64,000 nt of DNA, taken from contig NZ_FYBQ01000004.1 in NCBI RefSeq assembly GCF_900186125.1, positions 62,001 to 126,000 of the forward strand. Reading direction: 5' to 3'. The notes below the pieces were generated by a model. The model made no database searches. It was not told the origin of the DNA and worked only from the letters and a program-made list of their open reading frames with translations. The DNA comes from Listeria goaensis (lineage in GTDB: Bacteria > Bacillota > Bacilli > Lactobacillales > Listeriaceae). Made by a program: the position numbers and the translations under genes. Of the stretch, positions 25,064-34,922 are shown piece by piece. The first letter of the stretch is position 1. Each line of letters opens with the position of its first letter.

Positions 25064-26314
25064 TCACTTAGATTCACGAATTTTGACACTACCTGTTGTA
25101 GCTTCCGCCTCAAGTTTAAGTGTATCACCTGCAGCAGGTTTCGTGAAGACCATCGTTTTACTTACAGATTCAGATTTTGAATCCAACACTTTCGCATCTT
25201 TCACATCTAATAATAATTTACCGAGGTTCGTATGAAGGCGCCCGTCTAATCCGAGTTCTCTCGGCACAGTAATTTCTAGGTTCCCTGCACCAGTTTTTGC
25301 TTTTAAGAATGCCGCTTCTTCATTTTGTAAGTGATAATTGACATTCCCATTTTTGGTCATTAAATTGGTTGAGTAGAAACTACCTTTTACTGAAACATTG
25401 CCATTAAAGGTTTTAAGTGAAACATCGCGCACGTTTCCGTTTTGCACGCGCACATTACCGTTAATCGACTCGATTTCTGTCAATGTCGCTTGGATTGTAC
25501 CGACACTAATGTTCCCATTTGTTGTTTTCGCAAACAAGTCACGGCCAGTTAGTTCATCAATGTGGAAATTACCATTTAAAATTTTCACTGACACATAATC
25601 ATATTCACGACGTGGCAAGTATACTGTTAAATTCGTTACGATTTGCTTGGATTTAGATTCAAAGCGAAGCGTTTCTTCATCGACACGAAGCGTTGTGCGG
25701 TCAAAGAAGATTTTCATTGCTTCTTCTTCTGGGTATTCTTTAAATAGTTTAATCATCGCATGGACGCGAATATCATCATTATCGGACGGTTTAAATTCAA
25801 TGTTTCCATTTGCCACTTCAAATTCTAAAATCGAAAGTGTTGTATCATGATAAACAAATTCGCGTTCAATTTTTGTTGATGTTAAAAATGGAAACGGCAT
25901 ATCTTTCACTTGATTGAAAGCACTGCTTAGGAATGAACCAATTTTTTCACCAGCTTGCGATAAATCGTTCATCACATTTTTCATTGATTCTTCGCGTTTT
26001 TCCTTTTCAATACGAGCACGTTCCTCATCTTTTGCTCTTTGCTCTGGACGTTCTCTACGCGGTTTCTTCGCTTCTCCTCCGCGATACGGATTACCGGCTG
26101 TATTCCAGCCTTGCGAGTAGTCATAACCTTGTTCTTCTTCCTCGTTCTCAAAAGCTTCCTCATAAGAAGTTCTGCGCGCAGCTTGACGAATATTTTCAGA
26201 GGCTGCTGATTTGCCTTCTTTTTTCGAAATATTTTCAAGTAGCGTTAGCGCTTCTTCCGTTGAGATAACACCTTGTTTCACGAGTTCTAAAATGCGTTTA
26301 CGTTCGTTTTCCAT
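25064..26314 (-). CDS. YvlB-like DUF4097 adhesin-fold protein, 416 aa
   Basis: The N-terminus (ERKRILELVKQGVISTEEAL) is a short helical SHOCT/YvlB-type domain. A charged linker (residues 45-125) and a glycine-rich beta-repeat DUF4097 domain follow, with recurring NGNxxV units (KILNGNFHIDEL, TTNGNISVGTI, SINGNVRVQNGNV, TFNGNVSVKGS, TKNGNVNYHLQ). ATG 26314 is used because AGGAGG lies seven bases upstream; the frame is open to 26362. First gene of the four-gene envelope-stress operon. Confidence 0.88.
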   Translation of the reverse strand: MENERKRILELVKQGVISTEEALTLLENISKKEGKSAASENIRQAARRTSYEEAFENEEEEQGYDYSQGWNTAGNPYRGGEAKKPRRERPEQRAKDEERARIEKEKREESMKNVMNDLSQAGEKIGSFLSSAFNQVKDMPFPFLTSTKIEREFVYHDTTLSILEFEVANGNIEFKPSDNDDIRVHAMIKLFKEYPEEEAMKIFFDRTTLRVDEETLRFESKSKQIVTNLTVYLPRREYDYVSVKILNGNFHIDELTGRDLFAKTTNGNISVGTIQATLTEIESINGNVRVQNGNVRDVSLKTFNGNVSVKGSFYSTNLMTKNGNVNYHLQNEEAAFLKAKTGAGNLEITVPRELGLDGRLHTNLGKLLLDVKDAKVLDSKSESVSKTMVFTKPAAGDTLKLEAEATTGSVKIRESK

Positions 26315-26454
26315 TCCAGTTCCTCCTAAAAAATATATTGTAAGTAAAGTCATTAAATTCATAGGTCTTTTAACTATATGTTCATTATGAAGGATTCCTC
26401 GTCATCTGTCATACAACTTAAGAACGATTCTTTCTTTAGACTTTTGGGGAAAAG

Positions 26455-26494
26455 GAAAAGCCTGATGAGAAGTCTCCCTCCCAATCAGGCTTTT
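26455..26494 (-). terminator. Terminator of uvrA
   Basis: Minus strand AAAAGCCTGAT ... ATCAGGCTTTTCCTTTT, an eleven-base-pair stem with a loop of about 16 bases just after the uvrA stop. Confidence 0.85.
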
Positions 26495-26499
26495 AAGTT

Positions 26500-29367
26500 T
26501 TATTTCTGGGCACTTTCAATCCGGTTTTTCGTTCGCTTTTTATCGCGTTCAAGAACCCGTTTCAAATATTTACCCGTATACGATTTTTTCGAACGTGCCA
26601 CTTTTTCAGGTGTTCCCGTCGCAATAATTTGACCGCCACCATCGCCGCCTTCCGGACCAAGATCAATCAAATAGTCCGCTTGCTTAATGACGTCCAAATT
26701 GTGTTCGATAACTAAAACGGTATCGCCATTTTCATCAACTAAGCGCTGTAGCACTTTTAAAAGTCGACTAATATCATCGGCATGCAAACCAGTTGTTGGC
26801 TCATCTAAAATATAGAATGATTTACCGTTACTCCGCTTATGGAGCTCAGAGGCAAGTTTAACCCGCTGTGCTTCACCGCCTGATAAAGTCGTGGCTGGTT
26901 GCCCAAGACGGATATAGCCTAAACCAACGTCGACGATCGTCTGCAATTTGCGCGCAATTTTAGGTTGATTTTTAAAGAATGCCAAGCCTTCTTCAACCGT
27001 CATCTCTAAAACTTCCGCGATATTTTTCCCTTTGTAGCGAATATCTAACGTTTCGCCGTTGTAGCGCTTCCCGCCGCAAACTTCACACGGCACATAGACA
27101 TCTGGCAAAAAGTGCATCTCAATTTTGATGATGCCATCACCTTTACAAGCTTCACAACGACCACCTTTTACATTAAAGCTAAAACGACCTTTTTTGTATC
27201 CGCGTACTTTCGCCACATTCGTAGAGGCAAATAAGTCGCGAATGTCATCGAATGCGCCCGTATAAGTCGCCGGATTCGAGCGGGGCGTCCGCCCAATTGG
27301 GGACTGGTCAATATCAATAATTTTCTCCAAGTGTTCCGTCCCTTTAATCTCCTTATGCGCGCCCGGTTTCGCATTCGCCCGGTTTAACTTGCGCGACAGC
27401 GCTTTTCGTAATACTTCATTTACAAGCGAGCTTTTTCCAGAACCTGAAACGCCCGTCACACATGTGAATGTTCCAAGTGGGATATCCGCACTGACATTTT
27501 TCAAATTGTTCGCCTTCGCACCAACAATTTCGATTTTATTGCCATTTCCATCTCGGCGTGAACTTGGTACTGGAATAAATTTTTCTCCCGAAAGATATTG
27601 GCCAGTTATGGAATTTTTATCTTTCGCAACCTCTTCCGGCGTCCCAGCAGACACAATTTGACCGCCATGTTCGCCAGCACCAGGTCCAATATCAATTAAA
27701 TAATCCGCGGCCATCATCGTATCTTCATCATGTTCCACGACAATAAGCGTATTCCCAATGTCACGCATATTTTGCAACGTTTCAACTAGACGGTCATTAT
27801 CGCGCTGGTGCAAGCCAATGGACGGCTCATCTAAAATGTACAGCACACCCGTCAAGCGGGAACCAATTTGTGTCGCTAGTCGAATTCGTTGTGCCTCCCC
27901 GCCCGAAAGCGTTCCAGCCGCCCGACTAAGCGTTAAATAATTTAAACCTACATTATTTAAAAAGCCTAGACGACTCCGTACTTCTTTTAAAATTGGAGCC
28001 GCAATTTGACTTTCCTTTTCTGAAAGAGCCAGCTCTGAAAAGAATTCCAGGCCTTCCGTCACAGAAAAATGGCTGATTTCGCCTAGATGTTTGCCATCAA
28101 TTTTCACTGCTCGTGCTTCTTCCTTCAAACGGTAACCATGGCAAGTTGGACACGGTAAGTCCGTCATATATTGCGCCATCTGTTCACGCGTAAAGTCCGA
28201 ATTTGTTTCCCGGTAACGCCTTTCCACGTTCGGTAAAATCCCTTCAAATGGCATCCATGTTTCTCTTGTCATTCCAAAATCATTTTGGTATTTAAAGAAG
28301 AATTCTTGGTCACCCGAACCATTTAAAACGATATTTTGTTCTTCTTTCGATAGCTTTTCAAACGGCTTCTTCATATCAATCCCGAATTCCTTACATGCCG
28401 ATTCCAGCATTTGCGGATAATACTGCGAACTAATTGGACGCCACGGAACAATTGCTCCGTCCTTTAAAGAAAGCGAAGTATCTGGAATGACCGTTTCAAC
28501 GTCCACCTCTAGTTTCGTACCTAAACCATCACATGTCGGACACGCGCCAAATGGACTGTTAAAAGAAAACATGCGCGGCTCTAGTTCCCCAACTGTGAAG
28601 CCACAATACGGGCAGGCATAATGTTCGCTAAATAGTAGTTCTTTTTCGCCCATAACATCAACAACCGCATAGCCGTCCGCTAATCGAAGTGCGGATTCCA
28701 GCGAATCGTACAAGCGCGACTGAATGCCTTCTTTAATAACAATTCGGTCAACGATGATTTCAATAGAATGCTTTTTGTTTTTTTCAATTGTAATCTCGTC
28801 GTTAATATCATAGATTTCTCCATCAACACGAATGCGCACGTAACCTTGTTTTTTGACTTCTTCAAGCGTTTTTTTATGTGTGCCTTTTTTGCCAGAAACA
28901 ATGGGTGCCATCACTTGCAGGCGTGTCTTTTCAGGGTATTCTAAAACGCGCTCCACCATCTGCTCAATGGTTTGTGATGTAATTTCGATGCCGTGGTTCG
29001 GACAAATTGGGTGCCCAACACGTGCATAAAGCAATCTTAAATAGTCATGAATTTCCGTTACGGTTCCGACTGTGGAACGTGGATTTCGACTTGTCGTTTT
29101 TTGGTCGATGGAAATAGCTGGGCTGAGCCCTTCGATTAAATCTACATCTGGCTTATCCATTTGGCCTAAAAACTGGCGTGCATAAGCTGATAGCGACTCC
29201 ACGTAACGACGCTGACCTTCCGCATAGACTGTATCAAAAGCTAGGGAAGACTTCCCCGATCCAGACAGCCCCGTCATGACGACCAGTTTGTCACGCGGGA
29301 TTTCAACGTCGATATTTTTTAAGTTATGGGCTCTTGCCCCTTGAATGATAATTTTATCTTTATTCAA
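26500..29367 (-). CDS. uvrA: UvrABC excision nuclease subunit A
   Basis: A 955-aa damage-recognition ATPase with two ABC modules. The P-loops are GLSGSGKS (residues about 33-40) and GVSGSGKS (about 640), with [12 protein letters not shown] and [12 protein letters not shown] signatures. The two zinc modules are CPYCGF...CPTCDG and CEACKGDG...CEVCGGKR. It loads UvrB on damaged DNA in nucleotide excision repair. It follows uvrB by seven bases and shares its SOS-controlled promoter. Confidence 0.98.
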   Translation of the reverse strand: MNKDKIIIQGARAHNLKNIDVEIPRDKLVVMTGLSGSGKSSLAFDTVYAEGQRRYVESLSAYARQFLGQMDKPDVDLIEGLSPAISIDQKTTSRNPRSTVGTVTEIHDYLRLLYARVGHPICPNHGIEITSQTIEQMVERVLEYPEKTRLQVMAPIVSGKKGTHKKTLEEVKKQGYVRIRVDGEIYDINDEITIEKNKKHSIEIIVDRIVIKEGIQSRLYDSLESALRLADGYAVVDVMGEKELLFSEHYACPYCGFTVGELEPRMFSFNSPFGACPTCDGLGTKLEVDVETVIPDTSLSLKDGAIVPWRPISSQYYPQMLESACKEFGIDMKKPFEKLSKEEQNIVLNGSGDQEFFFKYQNDFGMTRETWMPFEGILPNVERRYRETNSDFTREQMAQYMTDLPCPTCHGYRLKEEARAVKIDGKHLGEISHFSVTEGLEFFSELALSEKESQIAAPILKEVRSRLGFLNNVGLNYLTLSRAAGTLSGGEAQRIRLATQIGSRLTGVLYILDEPSIGLHQRDNDRLVETLQNMRDIGNTLIVVEHDEDTMMAADYLIDIGPGAGEHGGQIVSAGTPEEVAKDKNSITGQYLSGEKFIPVPSSRRDGNGNKIEIVGAKANNLKNVSADIPLGTFTCVTGVSGSGKSSLVNEVLRKALSRKLNRANAKPGAHKEIKGTEHLEKIIDIDQSPIGRTPRSNPATYTGAFDDIRDLFASTNVAKVRGYKKGRFSFNVKGGRCEACKGDGIIKIEMHFLPDVYVPCEVCGGKRYNGETLDIRYKGKNIAEVLEMTVEEGLAFFKNQPKIARKLQTIVDVGLGYIRLGQPATTLSGGEAQRVKLASELHKRSNGKSFYILDEPTTGLHADDISRLLKVLQRLVDENGDTVLVIEHNLDVIKQADYLIDLGPEGGDGGGQIIATGTPEKVARSKKSYTGKYLKRVLERDKKRTKNRIESAQK

Positions 29368-29374
29368 ATTCGTT

Positions 29375-31348
29375 TCATCCTTCCGCCTTTAATTCGAGTA
29401 ATGCATCACGAAGTTCCGCTGCACGTTCAAAGTCAAGCGCTTTAGCCGCCGCCTTCATTTCGTGTTCCATATCTTCAATAAGCTGTCCGCGCTCTTGTTT
29501 TGTTAGTTTACTTAAATCTGGACGTGCCTCTTCTTCACCTTCTACAGCAGTAGTTGCCGCAATTACGCCGCGAATTTCTTTGCGAATCGTTTTCGGCGTA
29601 ATGCCGTGTTCTTCATTGTACGCTTCTTGAATATGACGACGACGTTCGGTTTCTTCCATTGAAACGCGCATTGAATCGGTAATTTTATCGGCGTACATAA
29701 TAACTTTTCCGTGTTCATTACGCGCCGCACGACCCATCGTTTGAATAAGCGAGCGTTCTGATCGCAAGAAGCCTTCTTTATCCGCATCTAAAATTGCAAC
29801 AAGGGAAACTTCTGGCAAATCTATTCCTTCACGAAGTAAGTTGATTCCGACTAGGACGTCAAACACGCCAAGGCGTAAATCGCGGATGATTTCAATCCGC
29901 TCGAGCGTCTTCACTTCCGAGTGGAGGTATTGCACTTTGATGCCGGCTTCTTTTAGATAGTCCGTTAAATCTTCCGCCATCTTCTTGGTCAGTGTTGTTA
30001 CGAGTACGCGTTCATCTTTTTCTGTGCGCTCATTAATTTCGTCCATTAAATCATCGATCTGCCCTTCAATCGGTCTAATTTCAACAACAGGGTCAAGCAG
30101 TCCTGTTGGCCGAATGATTTGCTCGATAACATCTGGATTTTTCTCGAGTTCGTACGGGCCTGGAGTTGCAGAAATAAACATAATCTGATTGATGTGTTTC
30201 TCGAACTCTTCTAAGCGTAGCGGGCGGTTATCGAGGGCTGATGGCAAACGAAACCCGTGGTCAACAAGCATCTGCTTCCGTGCCTGGTCACCGTTGTACA
30301 TTCCGCGGATTTGCGGCATGGTTACGTGCGACTCATCGATAACAATTTGGAAGTCATCAGGGAAATAATCAAGTAGCGTATACGGCGTCGAGCCTGCTGG
30401 GCGATGTGCCAAATGCCTTGAATAGTTCTCAATTCCTGAGCAATAGCCCATTTCTTCCATCATTTCAATATCATAGTTTGTTCTTTGTTCTAAGCGTTGC
30501 GCTTCTAAAAGTTTATTATCCGCACGTAATATTTTTAAACGTTCTTCGAGTTCGATTTTAATGTTTCCAATTGCTTTTTTGAGCGTATCTTGGCGGGTAA
30601 CGAAGTGAGATGCTGGAAAAATTGAAATGTGTTCCCGCTCACCTGTAATTTCTCCCGTGAGTGCGTCTACTTCGCGGATTCGCTCGATTTCATCACCAAA
30701 AAATTCAACGCGAATACAATGCTCGTCACGCGACGCTGGAAAAATTTCAACCACATCGCCGCGAACACGAAAACGTCCGCGCTGAAAATCGATGTCATTG
30801 CGGTCATATTGAATATCCACCAAGCGGCGTAATAAAACATCGCGACTGATTTCCATACCTGGACGTAGCGACACAACTAATTCCCGGTATTCTTCTGGTG
30901 CACCTAAACCATAAATACACGATACGCTGGCAATAATAATCACATCGCGTCTCTCGAGTAATGAAGCAGTCGCAGAATGGCGTAATTTATCGATTTCGTC
31001 ATTAATGCTAGCATCTTTTTCAATATACGTATCACTTTGCGGGACGTAAGCTTCCGGTTGATAATAATCGTAGTAACTAACAAAATATTCCACCGCATTG
31101 TTTGGAAAAAATTCCTTAAACTCACTATAAAGTTGTCCAGCTAGCGTTTTATTATGCGCCATAATCAGCGTCGGTTTATTGACTTCTTGAATCACGTTGG
31201 ACACCGTGAACGTTTTCCCTGTTCCGGTTGCCCCAAGCAAAGTTTGGTGTTTTAGGCCGCTATTTAAGCCAGCAACTAATTGCTCAATTGCGCGCGGTTG
31301 ATCTCCAGATGGTTGATATTCTGAGACGAGTTCAAATTTATCGGTCAA
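29375..31348 (-). CDS. uvrB: UvrABC excision nuclease subunit B
   Basis: A 657-aa helicase-like protein. Walker A is [10 protein letters not shown], the beta-hairpin region [12 protein letters not shown] inserts between the strands, Walker B is IDESHVT, and motifs V and VI are [13 protein letters not shown] and QTMGRAARN. The C-terminal UVR domain ([20 protein letters not shown] onward) contacts UvrC. A LexA-like box lies about 90 bases upstream. Confidence 0.98.
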   Translation of the reverse strand: MTDKFELVSEYQPSGDQPRAIEQLVAGLNSGLKHQTLLGATGTGKTFTVSNVIQEVNKPTLIMAHNKTLAGQLYSEFKEFFPNNAVEYFVSYYDYYQPEAYVPQSDTYIEKDASINDEIDKLRHSATASLLERRDVIIIASVSCIYGLGAPEEYRELVVSLRPGMEISRDVLLRRLVDIQYDRNDIDFQRGRFRVRGDVVEIFPASRDEHCIRVEFFGDEIERIREVDALTGEITGEREHISIFPASHFVTRQDTLKKAIGNIKIELEERLKILRADNKLLEAQRLEQRTNYDIEMMEEMGYCSGIENYSRHLAHRPAGSTPYTLLDYFPDDFQIVIDESHVTMPQIRGMYNGDQARKQMLVDHGFRLPSALDNRPLRLEEFEKHINQIMFISATPGPYELEKNPDVIEQIIRPTGLLDPVVEIRPIEGQIDDLMDEINERTEKDERVLVTTLTKKMAEDLTDYLKEAGIKVQYLHSEVKTLERIEIIRDLRLGVFDVLVGINLLREGIDLPEVSLVAILDADKEGFLRSERSLIQTMGRAARNEHGKVIMYADKITDSMRVSMEETERRRHIQEAYNEEHGITPKTIRKEIRGVIAATTAVEGEEEARPDLSKLTKQERGQLIEDMEHEMKAAAKALDFERAAELRDALLELKAEG

Positions 31349-31435
31349 TGTGAGTCCCCCATTCCTGCTTCATTTTTTTCTCCACTTTCAGCTCTTCTAT
31401 TTTACCATAAAGCACAATTATATCCTAGCAAAAAC

Positions 31436-31449
31436 CGAAAATACGTTCG
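31436..31449. promoter_or_regulatory. LexA (SOS) box upstream of uvrBA
   Basis: CGAAAATACGTTCG, read on the minus strand as CGAACGTATTTTCG, matches the Gram-positive SOS box CGAACRNRYGTTYG at all but one defined position. Confidence 0.7.
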
Positions 31450-31463
31450 GTTGTTTTTGTAAA

Positions 31464-31500
31464 ACAGAAAGAACGCAATCATTTTGATTACGTCCTTCTT
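31464..31500 (-). terminator. Terminator of csbA
   Basis: The minus-strand stem AGGACGTAATC-AAAAT-GATTGCGTTCT (eleven pairs, one mismatch or G-U) is followed by a TTTCTGTTTT tract. Confidence 0.75.
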
Positions 31501-31531
31501 TTTCTATTTTACCACTTTATCGCATATTTAC

Positions 31532-31777
31532 CTATTTATGTGCTTCCTCTCGGCGGCGAATACGTTTCAACATATTTGTTGCTACCATAAACCCCACTGT
31601 CATGGAAAAAGCATCAATTATAATAAGCCACCACGTATCCGTGTAACCAAGTTTGGCGCTAGCAGCAATGAGTCCCACCATTAAAATCAACGCCACAAAA
31701 CGATTTAACGTGACACGCGCAAAAATAATGACAAGTACGCCCGGGAAGAAAATTGCCGATAAAATTTGGTCCAGCAT
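31532..31777 (-). CDS. csbA: CsbA family membrane protein
   Basis: An 81-aa protein with three hydrophobic helices (ILSAIFFPGVLVIIFARV; FVALILMVGLIAASA; LIIIDAFSMTVGFMVATNM) and a basic C-terminus. Size and position immediately upstream of uvrBA match B. subtilis csbA, which is transcribed by the general-stress sigma factor there. The function is unknown. No sigma-B promoter could be confidently placed here. Confidence 0.85.
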   Translation of the reverse strand: MLDQILSAIFFPGVLVIIFARVTLNRFVALILMVGLIAASAKLGYTDTWWLIIIDAFSMTVGFMVATNMLKRIRRREEAHK

Positions 31778-31802
31778 CGTTCATCTTCCTCTCACCATTT
31801 CG

Positions 31803-32456
31803 CTAGTTTTGTCCATCTTGAAGCGCTTTTGTTGTTATTTCAGCCGTAAGTTCTGGCAAGTCCGTTTTGCGAATGCCTTTTTCACCAAGCATGTCTGGTA
31901 AAATTTCACGCAAGAAATATTTCACACTTTCCATATCACGATACTCATAAATTGTTGCGAGTGCTTCACTATAAATTTCAACAAAAATATTTTCTGGGTT
32001 GCCTTTACGAATTTCGCCAAATGATTCGTACAACAAGTCAACTTTATCTGAAATGGCTAAAATTTTCCCTTCAAGCGTCATATCTTTACCTTCTTTTAAA
32101 AGATGGCGATAAGTCGGCTGAAATTCTTCTGGTATTTCCCGCTCAATAAAATTTTGCGTCATGCTTTCTTCCACTTCAGAGAGCATTTCACGGAGTTCAG
32201 CTGTGGCGTATTTGACGGGTGTTTTAATATCGCCAATAAAAAGCTCCGAGTAGTCGTGATTTAATGCGCGCTCATATAGTGAGCGCCAATCCACTTCATT
32301 GCCTGCTTGCTCTTCCACATTTCCAAAAAACTGAGCGATTTGTGTCACTTTAAATGAATGTTCTGCCACTGAGTGCTCTTGATATTTAAATTTCCCGGGA
32401 CAACGATAAATGTTTTCTAAATCAGATAAACTTTGAAAATATTGATGAATGCCCAT
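31803..32456 (-). CDS. HD-domain protein, YfbR-like 5'-deoxynucleotidase
   Basis: About 217 aa. The metal-binding HD pattern is visible as EHSFKVTQIAQFFG (first His), then NHDYSELFIGDIKTP (His-Asp pair), and KVDLLYESFGE holds the distal Asp. The YfbR family removes phosphate from deoxynucleoside 5'-monophosphates. ATG 32456 is preferred, with AGGAGTG eight bases upstream; ATG 32474 would put the ribosome site inside the gene. It follows the 128-aa membrane protein gene. Confidence 0.82.
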   Translation of the reverse strand: MGIHQYFQSLSDLENIYRCPGKFKYQEHSVAEHSFKVTQIAQFFGNVEEQAGNEVDWRSLYERALNHDYSELFIGDIKTPVKYATAELREMLSEVEESMTQNFIEREIPEEFQPTYRHLLKEGKDMTLEGKILAISDKVDLLYESFGEIRKGNPENIFVEIYSEALATIYEYRDMESVKYFLREILPDMLGEKGIRKTDLPELTAEITTKALQDGQN

Positions 32457-32477
32457 CAAAATCACTCCTTCCATTCA

Positions 32478-32864
32478 TTATTCTTCGCGTTTTTGATTTT
32501 TGTTTGCTGGATTCGTATTTTCTACTTCGCGCATAATGAGCGCGGAACCGTATCCTAACAGCGCAATGATTGCACCGGAATAGGATCTGAAGTTTTCTGG
32601 AGCAAAAATGGCAATGATTGCTGAAAATAAAAACGTGGTTAAAATTCCCCAACTAAATAGCTTAGTGCCTCTTGAAGTGCCCACTTTCATTTGTGAATAT
32701 ATGCCAACATAGCAAACTGCTTGTATGAGTATAAATTGGATGACGCCGAGCACGATGACAACAGCCAATTGATTGTTCCAAATAAGTCCTAAAACCGTTA
32801 CTGCAACCATCAAAATGATTCCAATAATCACTAACATTTTTTGTGTTGCCGTTAATTTTTTCAA
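32478..32864 (-). CDS. Hypothetical four-helix membrane protein, 128 aa
   Basis: Four hydrophobic segments (MLVIIGIILMVAVTVLGLIW; LAVVIVLGVIQFILIQAVCY; LFSWGILTTFLFSAIIAIFA; YSGAIIALLGYGSALIM) are followed by a short polar tail. No residues suggest transport or catalysis. It is probably cotranscribed with the HD-domain gene downstream. Function unknown. Confidence 0.75.
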   Translation of the reverse strand: MKKLTATQKMLVIIGIILMVAVTVLGLIWNNQLAVVIVLGVIQFILIQAVCYVGIYSQMKVGTSRGTKLFSWGILTTFLFSAIIAIFAPENFRSYSGAIIALLGYGSALIMREVENTNPANKNQKREE

Positions 32865-32928
32865 TGCTTTTCCCCCAAAGATTTGTTTGCTTTTACTTTA
32901 CCATAAAAAAACAAATAATGCTGTAAGG

Positions 32929-33228
32929 CTACTCGTGGTGAACATGCCGGATAGCTTGCGCGAGTAGTTCTAGCACATGGTTATCATCTTGAGAATAAAA
33001 AATGGTCGTCCCTTGTCTACGTGATTTTACTAACCGCAAATTTTTTAAAAAACGCAATTGATGCGATACAGTCGTTTGGTTAAATTCAAGTGTCCGGGCG
33101 ATTTCATTCACTGAATACTCTCGTTCCTGAAGTAAATTTAAAATTTGCACGCGCGTAGGATCCGCTAGTGCTTTAAATATTTGAGTCACATTAAAAAGGG
33201 TTTCTTCATCTAAGATTGAATGGTTCAT
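32929..33228 (-). CDS. ArsR/SmtB-family metal sensor, CzrA-like
   Basis: A 99-aa winged-helix repressor: [12 protein letters not shown] (helix 2), the recognition helix [18 protein letters not shown], and the wing RQGTTIFY. The C-terminal helix carries Asp82, His84, His95 and His98 with the exact D-x-H-(x10)-H-xx-H spacing of the alpha-5 Zn/Co site in CzrA. It should release DNA on zinc or cobalt binding. AT-rich dyad sequence lies before its start (about 33240-33270). No metal exporter gene is adjacent, so its targets are elsewhere or it controls only itself. Confidence 0.88.
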   Translation of the reverse strand: MNHSILDEETLFNVTQIFKALADPTRVQILNLLQEREYSVNEIARTLEFNQTTVSHQLRFLKNLRLVKSRRQGTTIFYSQDDNHVLELLAQAIRHVHHE

Positions 33229-33688
33229 TTCCTCACTCCATTATTATATGGTCATATATTCATATGATAGCGTTAACCAATCCATCACGCAACTAATGTG
33301 CCAACATATGCCTGAACAATTTGGTTAAATCTGCACTTCATTTTGCTAGGCATTGCATGCAAAAGAGTACATTTTTTCTATGAAGATGCGAGTGTGCTAT
33401 ACTTAACATTATAGATGTAAGCCCGTAGTTTAAACTTACCAAGGTGTCTACACGACAAGCAAATATTGTTCCCAAAAGTTTTTTTGAAAAGCAAGGATTC
33501 TAAAAAAAACATGTGATTTTTATAGGTACGCCACTTCATTCGACTTGTTTTACAAGGAAAACTCCCTTTTTATCCAAAAAATTTGCTCATACTTTAACAA
33601 AACGGGCCAACTTCTGATGCGAAATGAAAATTGATAACGTTTTCAAGACCTTGTAATTTATCACTCTAAATCTTAAGGAGAATCATGC
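33229..33688. other. Divergent intergenic region, about 460 bases
   Basis: It contains ATATGGTCATATATTCATATGAT (about 33247-33269), an imperfect dyad suitable for ArsR autoregulation. It also holds TTGATA (33631-33636), a 17-base spacer and TAATTT (33654-33659) as a likely plus-strand promoter. No open frame or structured RNA was recognised between 33270 and 33630. Confidence 0.45.
33632..33645. promoter_or_regulatory. cre-like site overlapping the promoter of the Wzy-like gene
   Basis: TGATAACGTTTTCA differs from the catabolite-responsive element TGNAANCGNTNNCA at one defined base and overlaps the -35 region at 33631-33636. CcpA control is a guess. Confidence 0.35.
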
Positions 33689-34915
33689 ATGTACTTATTT
33701 ACTGGACTATTTGTATTTGCCCTCTTCTCAAATTTCATCGCTCAATTTATTCCTATTGGTGGAATCTTGGAAAACGGTATTGTACTTGTATTCCTCATTG
33801 CCGCCTTCTTTAAAGCTGTGTATGAATCTGCACAGGGCAAAAAAAGCATTTCAGGCAGCGGAATTTTCTTAATTGGTGTCATCTTTTTATTGTTCATTGT
33901 TGCGATGTCGCCGAATGCGTTTTCTCTGCATCAAAATACGCTTATCAATCAGCTGCTTACTTTTTTTAGTATGGTTAAATTTGTTTTGCTTTATTTAAGC
34001 GGGCAATATCTTTTTCAAAACATTGAGCTCACCTCTACCAAATCGTTTTTTACAGGCTTAGCTCGGTTCATAACACTTAGTTGTTTAGCCGTCTACATAA
34101 TCAACTTTTTTATCCCTCTCTTGCAGCCATTTGATATGCGCTTTGACCGTTATACCTATTCATTTGGTTTCGGTCATCCTGCGCAGTTTGCCTTAGTTAT
34201 TTTAATTTTATCAAGTTTAGCTACCTTTTTTAAACTCATTGATCAAAAAAAGCCGCCTTATCTTTATTTAGCGCTCAATTTCATTTTGATTTTTATTGCA
34301 GGGAGAAGTACTTCCATCGGCTTTTATCTTTGTCTATACCTTTTACTGCTTCTTTTTCCGTATCTTAAACGGATTCCAATTGCGATTATCGCGTTACTTG
34401 GTGGGGGATTCATTTGGCTAAATGCAGATCGGATTATGAATCAACTTATCGGAAACACACAAGAAGCTCGTGGCTTGTTGCTCAGAACTTCGTTTAAAAT
34501 CGCCCAAGACTATTTTCCATTTGGCGGGGGACTGGGCATGTTTGGCTCCCATGCTGCGCGCGTCAATTATTCACCGTATTATGCGTATTACAATTTAGAC
34601 AGTGTATGGGGACTCGCGCCAAGCAACCCCCAATTTGCCACGGATTCTTATTGGGCGATGCTGCTTGGCGAAGTAGGTTTTCTCGGTTGTTTGCTCATGA
34701 TTATTCTTTTTGTCGCGCTACTGATTACCATCACAAAAAATCTTCCAACTACAGATATCAAATTAAAGTTTATCGTCATTTTACCCCTTGTTTATGCCCT
34801 CATCACAAGCCCAATTGACACCACTTTAGTATCGAAAAGCATTGTTGTTATCACATTTAGCGTACTTTATATGCGTATTTTCCTTCAAAACAAAAAACCT
34901 AGCATTAAATGCTAG
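33689..34915 (+). CDS. Polytopic membrane protein of the O-antigen ligase/polymerase (Wzy) type
   Basis: A 408-aa protein with about ten to twelve transmembrane helices. The large extracytoplasmic loop near residues 280-335 (GGGLGMFGSHAARV; YAYYNLDSVWGLAPSNPQFA; TDSYWAMLLGEVGFLG) has the D-S-x-W...E-x-G pattern of the Wzy/WaaL superfamily, which joins lipid-linked sugar units outside the membrane. AAGGAG precedes ATG 33689. No glycosyltransferases are adjacent, so its glycan is unknown. It stands alone on the plus strand in a minus-strand region. An unrelated polytopic protein cannot be excluded. Confidence 0.75.
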   Translation: MYLFTGLFVFALFSNFIAQFIPIGGILENGIVLVFLIAAFFKAVYESAQGKKSISGSGIFLIGVIFLLFIVAMSPNAFSLHQNTLINQLLTFFSMVKFVLLYLSGQYLFQNIELTSTKSFFTGLARFITLSCLAVYIINFFIPLLQPFDMRFDRYTYSFGFGHPAQFALVILILSSLATFFKLIDQKKPPYLYLALNFILIFIAGRSTSIGFYLCLYLLLLLFPYLKRIPIAIIALLGGGFIWLNADRIMNQLIGNTQEARGLLLRTSFKIAQDYFPFGGGLGMFGSHAARVNYSPYYAYYNLDSVWGLAPSNPQFATDSYWAMLLGEVGFLGCLLMIILFVALLITITKNLPTTDIKLKFIVILPLVYALITSPIDTTLVSKSIVVITFSVLYMRIFLQNKKPSIKC

Positions 34916-34922
34916 GTTTGAT
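34889..34922. terminator. Bidirectional terminator embedded in two coding ends
   Basis: AAAAACCTAGCATT-AA-ATGCTAGGTTT forms an eleven-base-pair stem shared by the last codons of the plus-strand Wzy-like gene and the minus-strand HhH gene, whose stops overlap by 11 bases. Confidence 0.8.
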
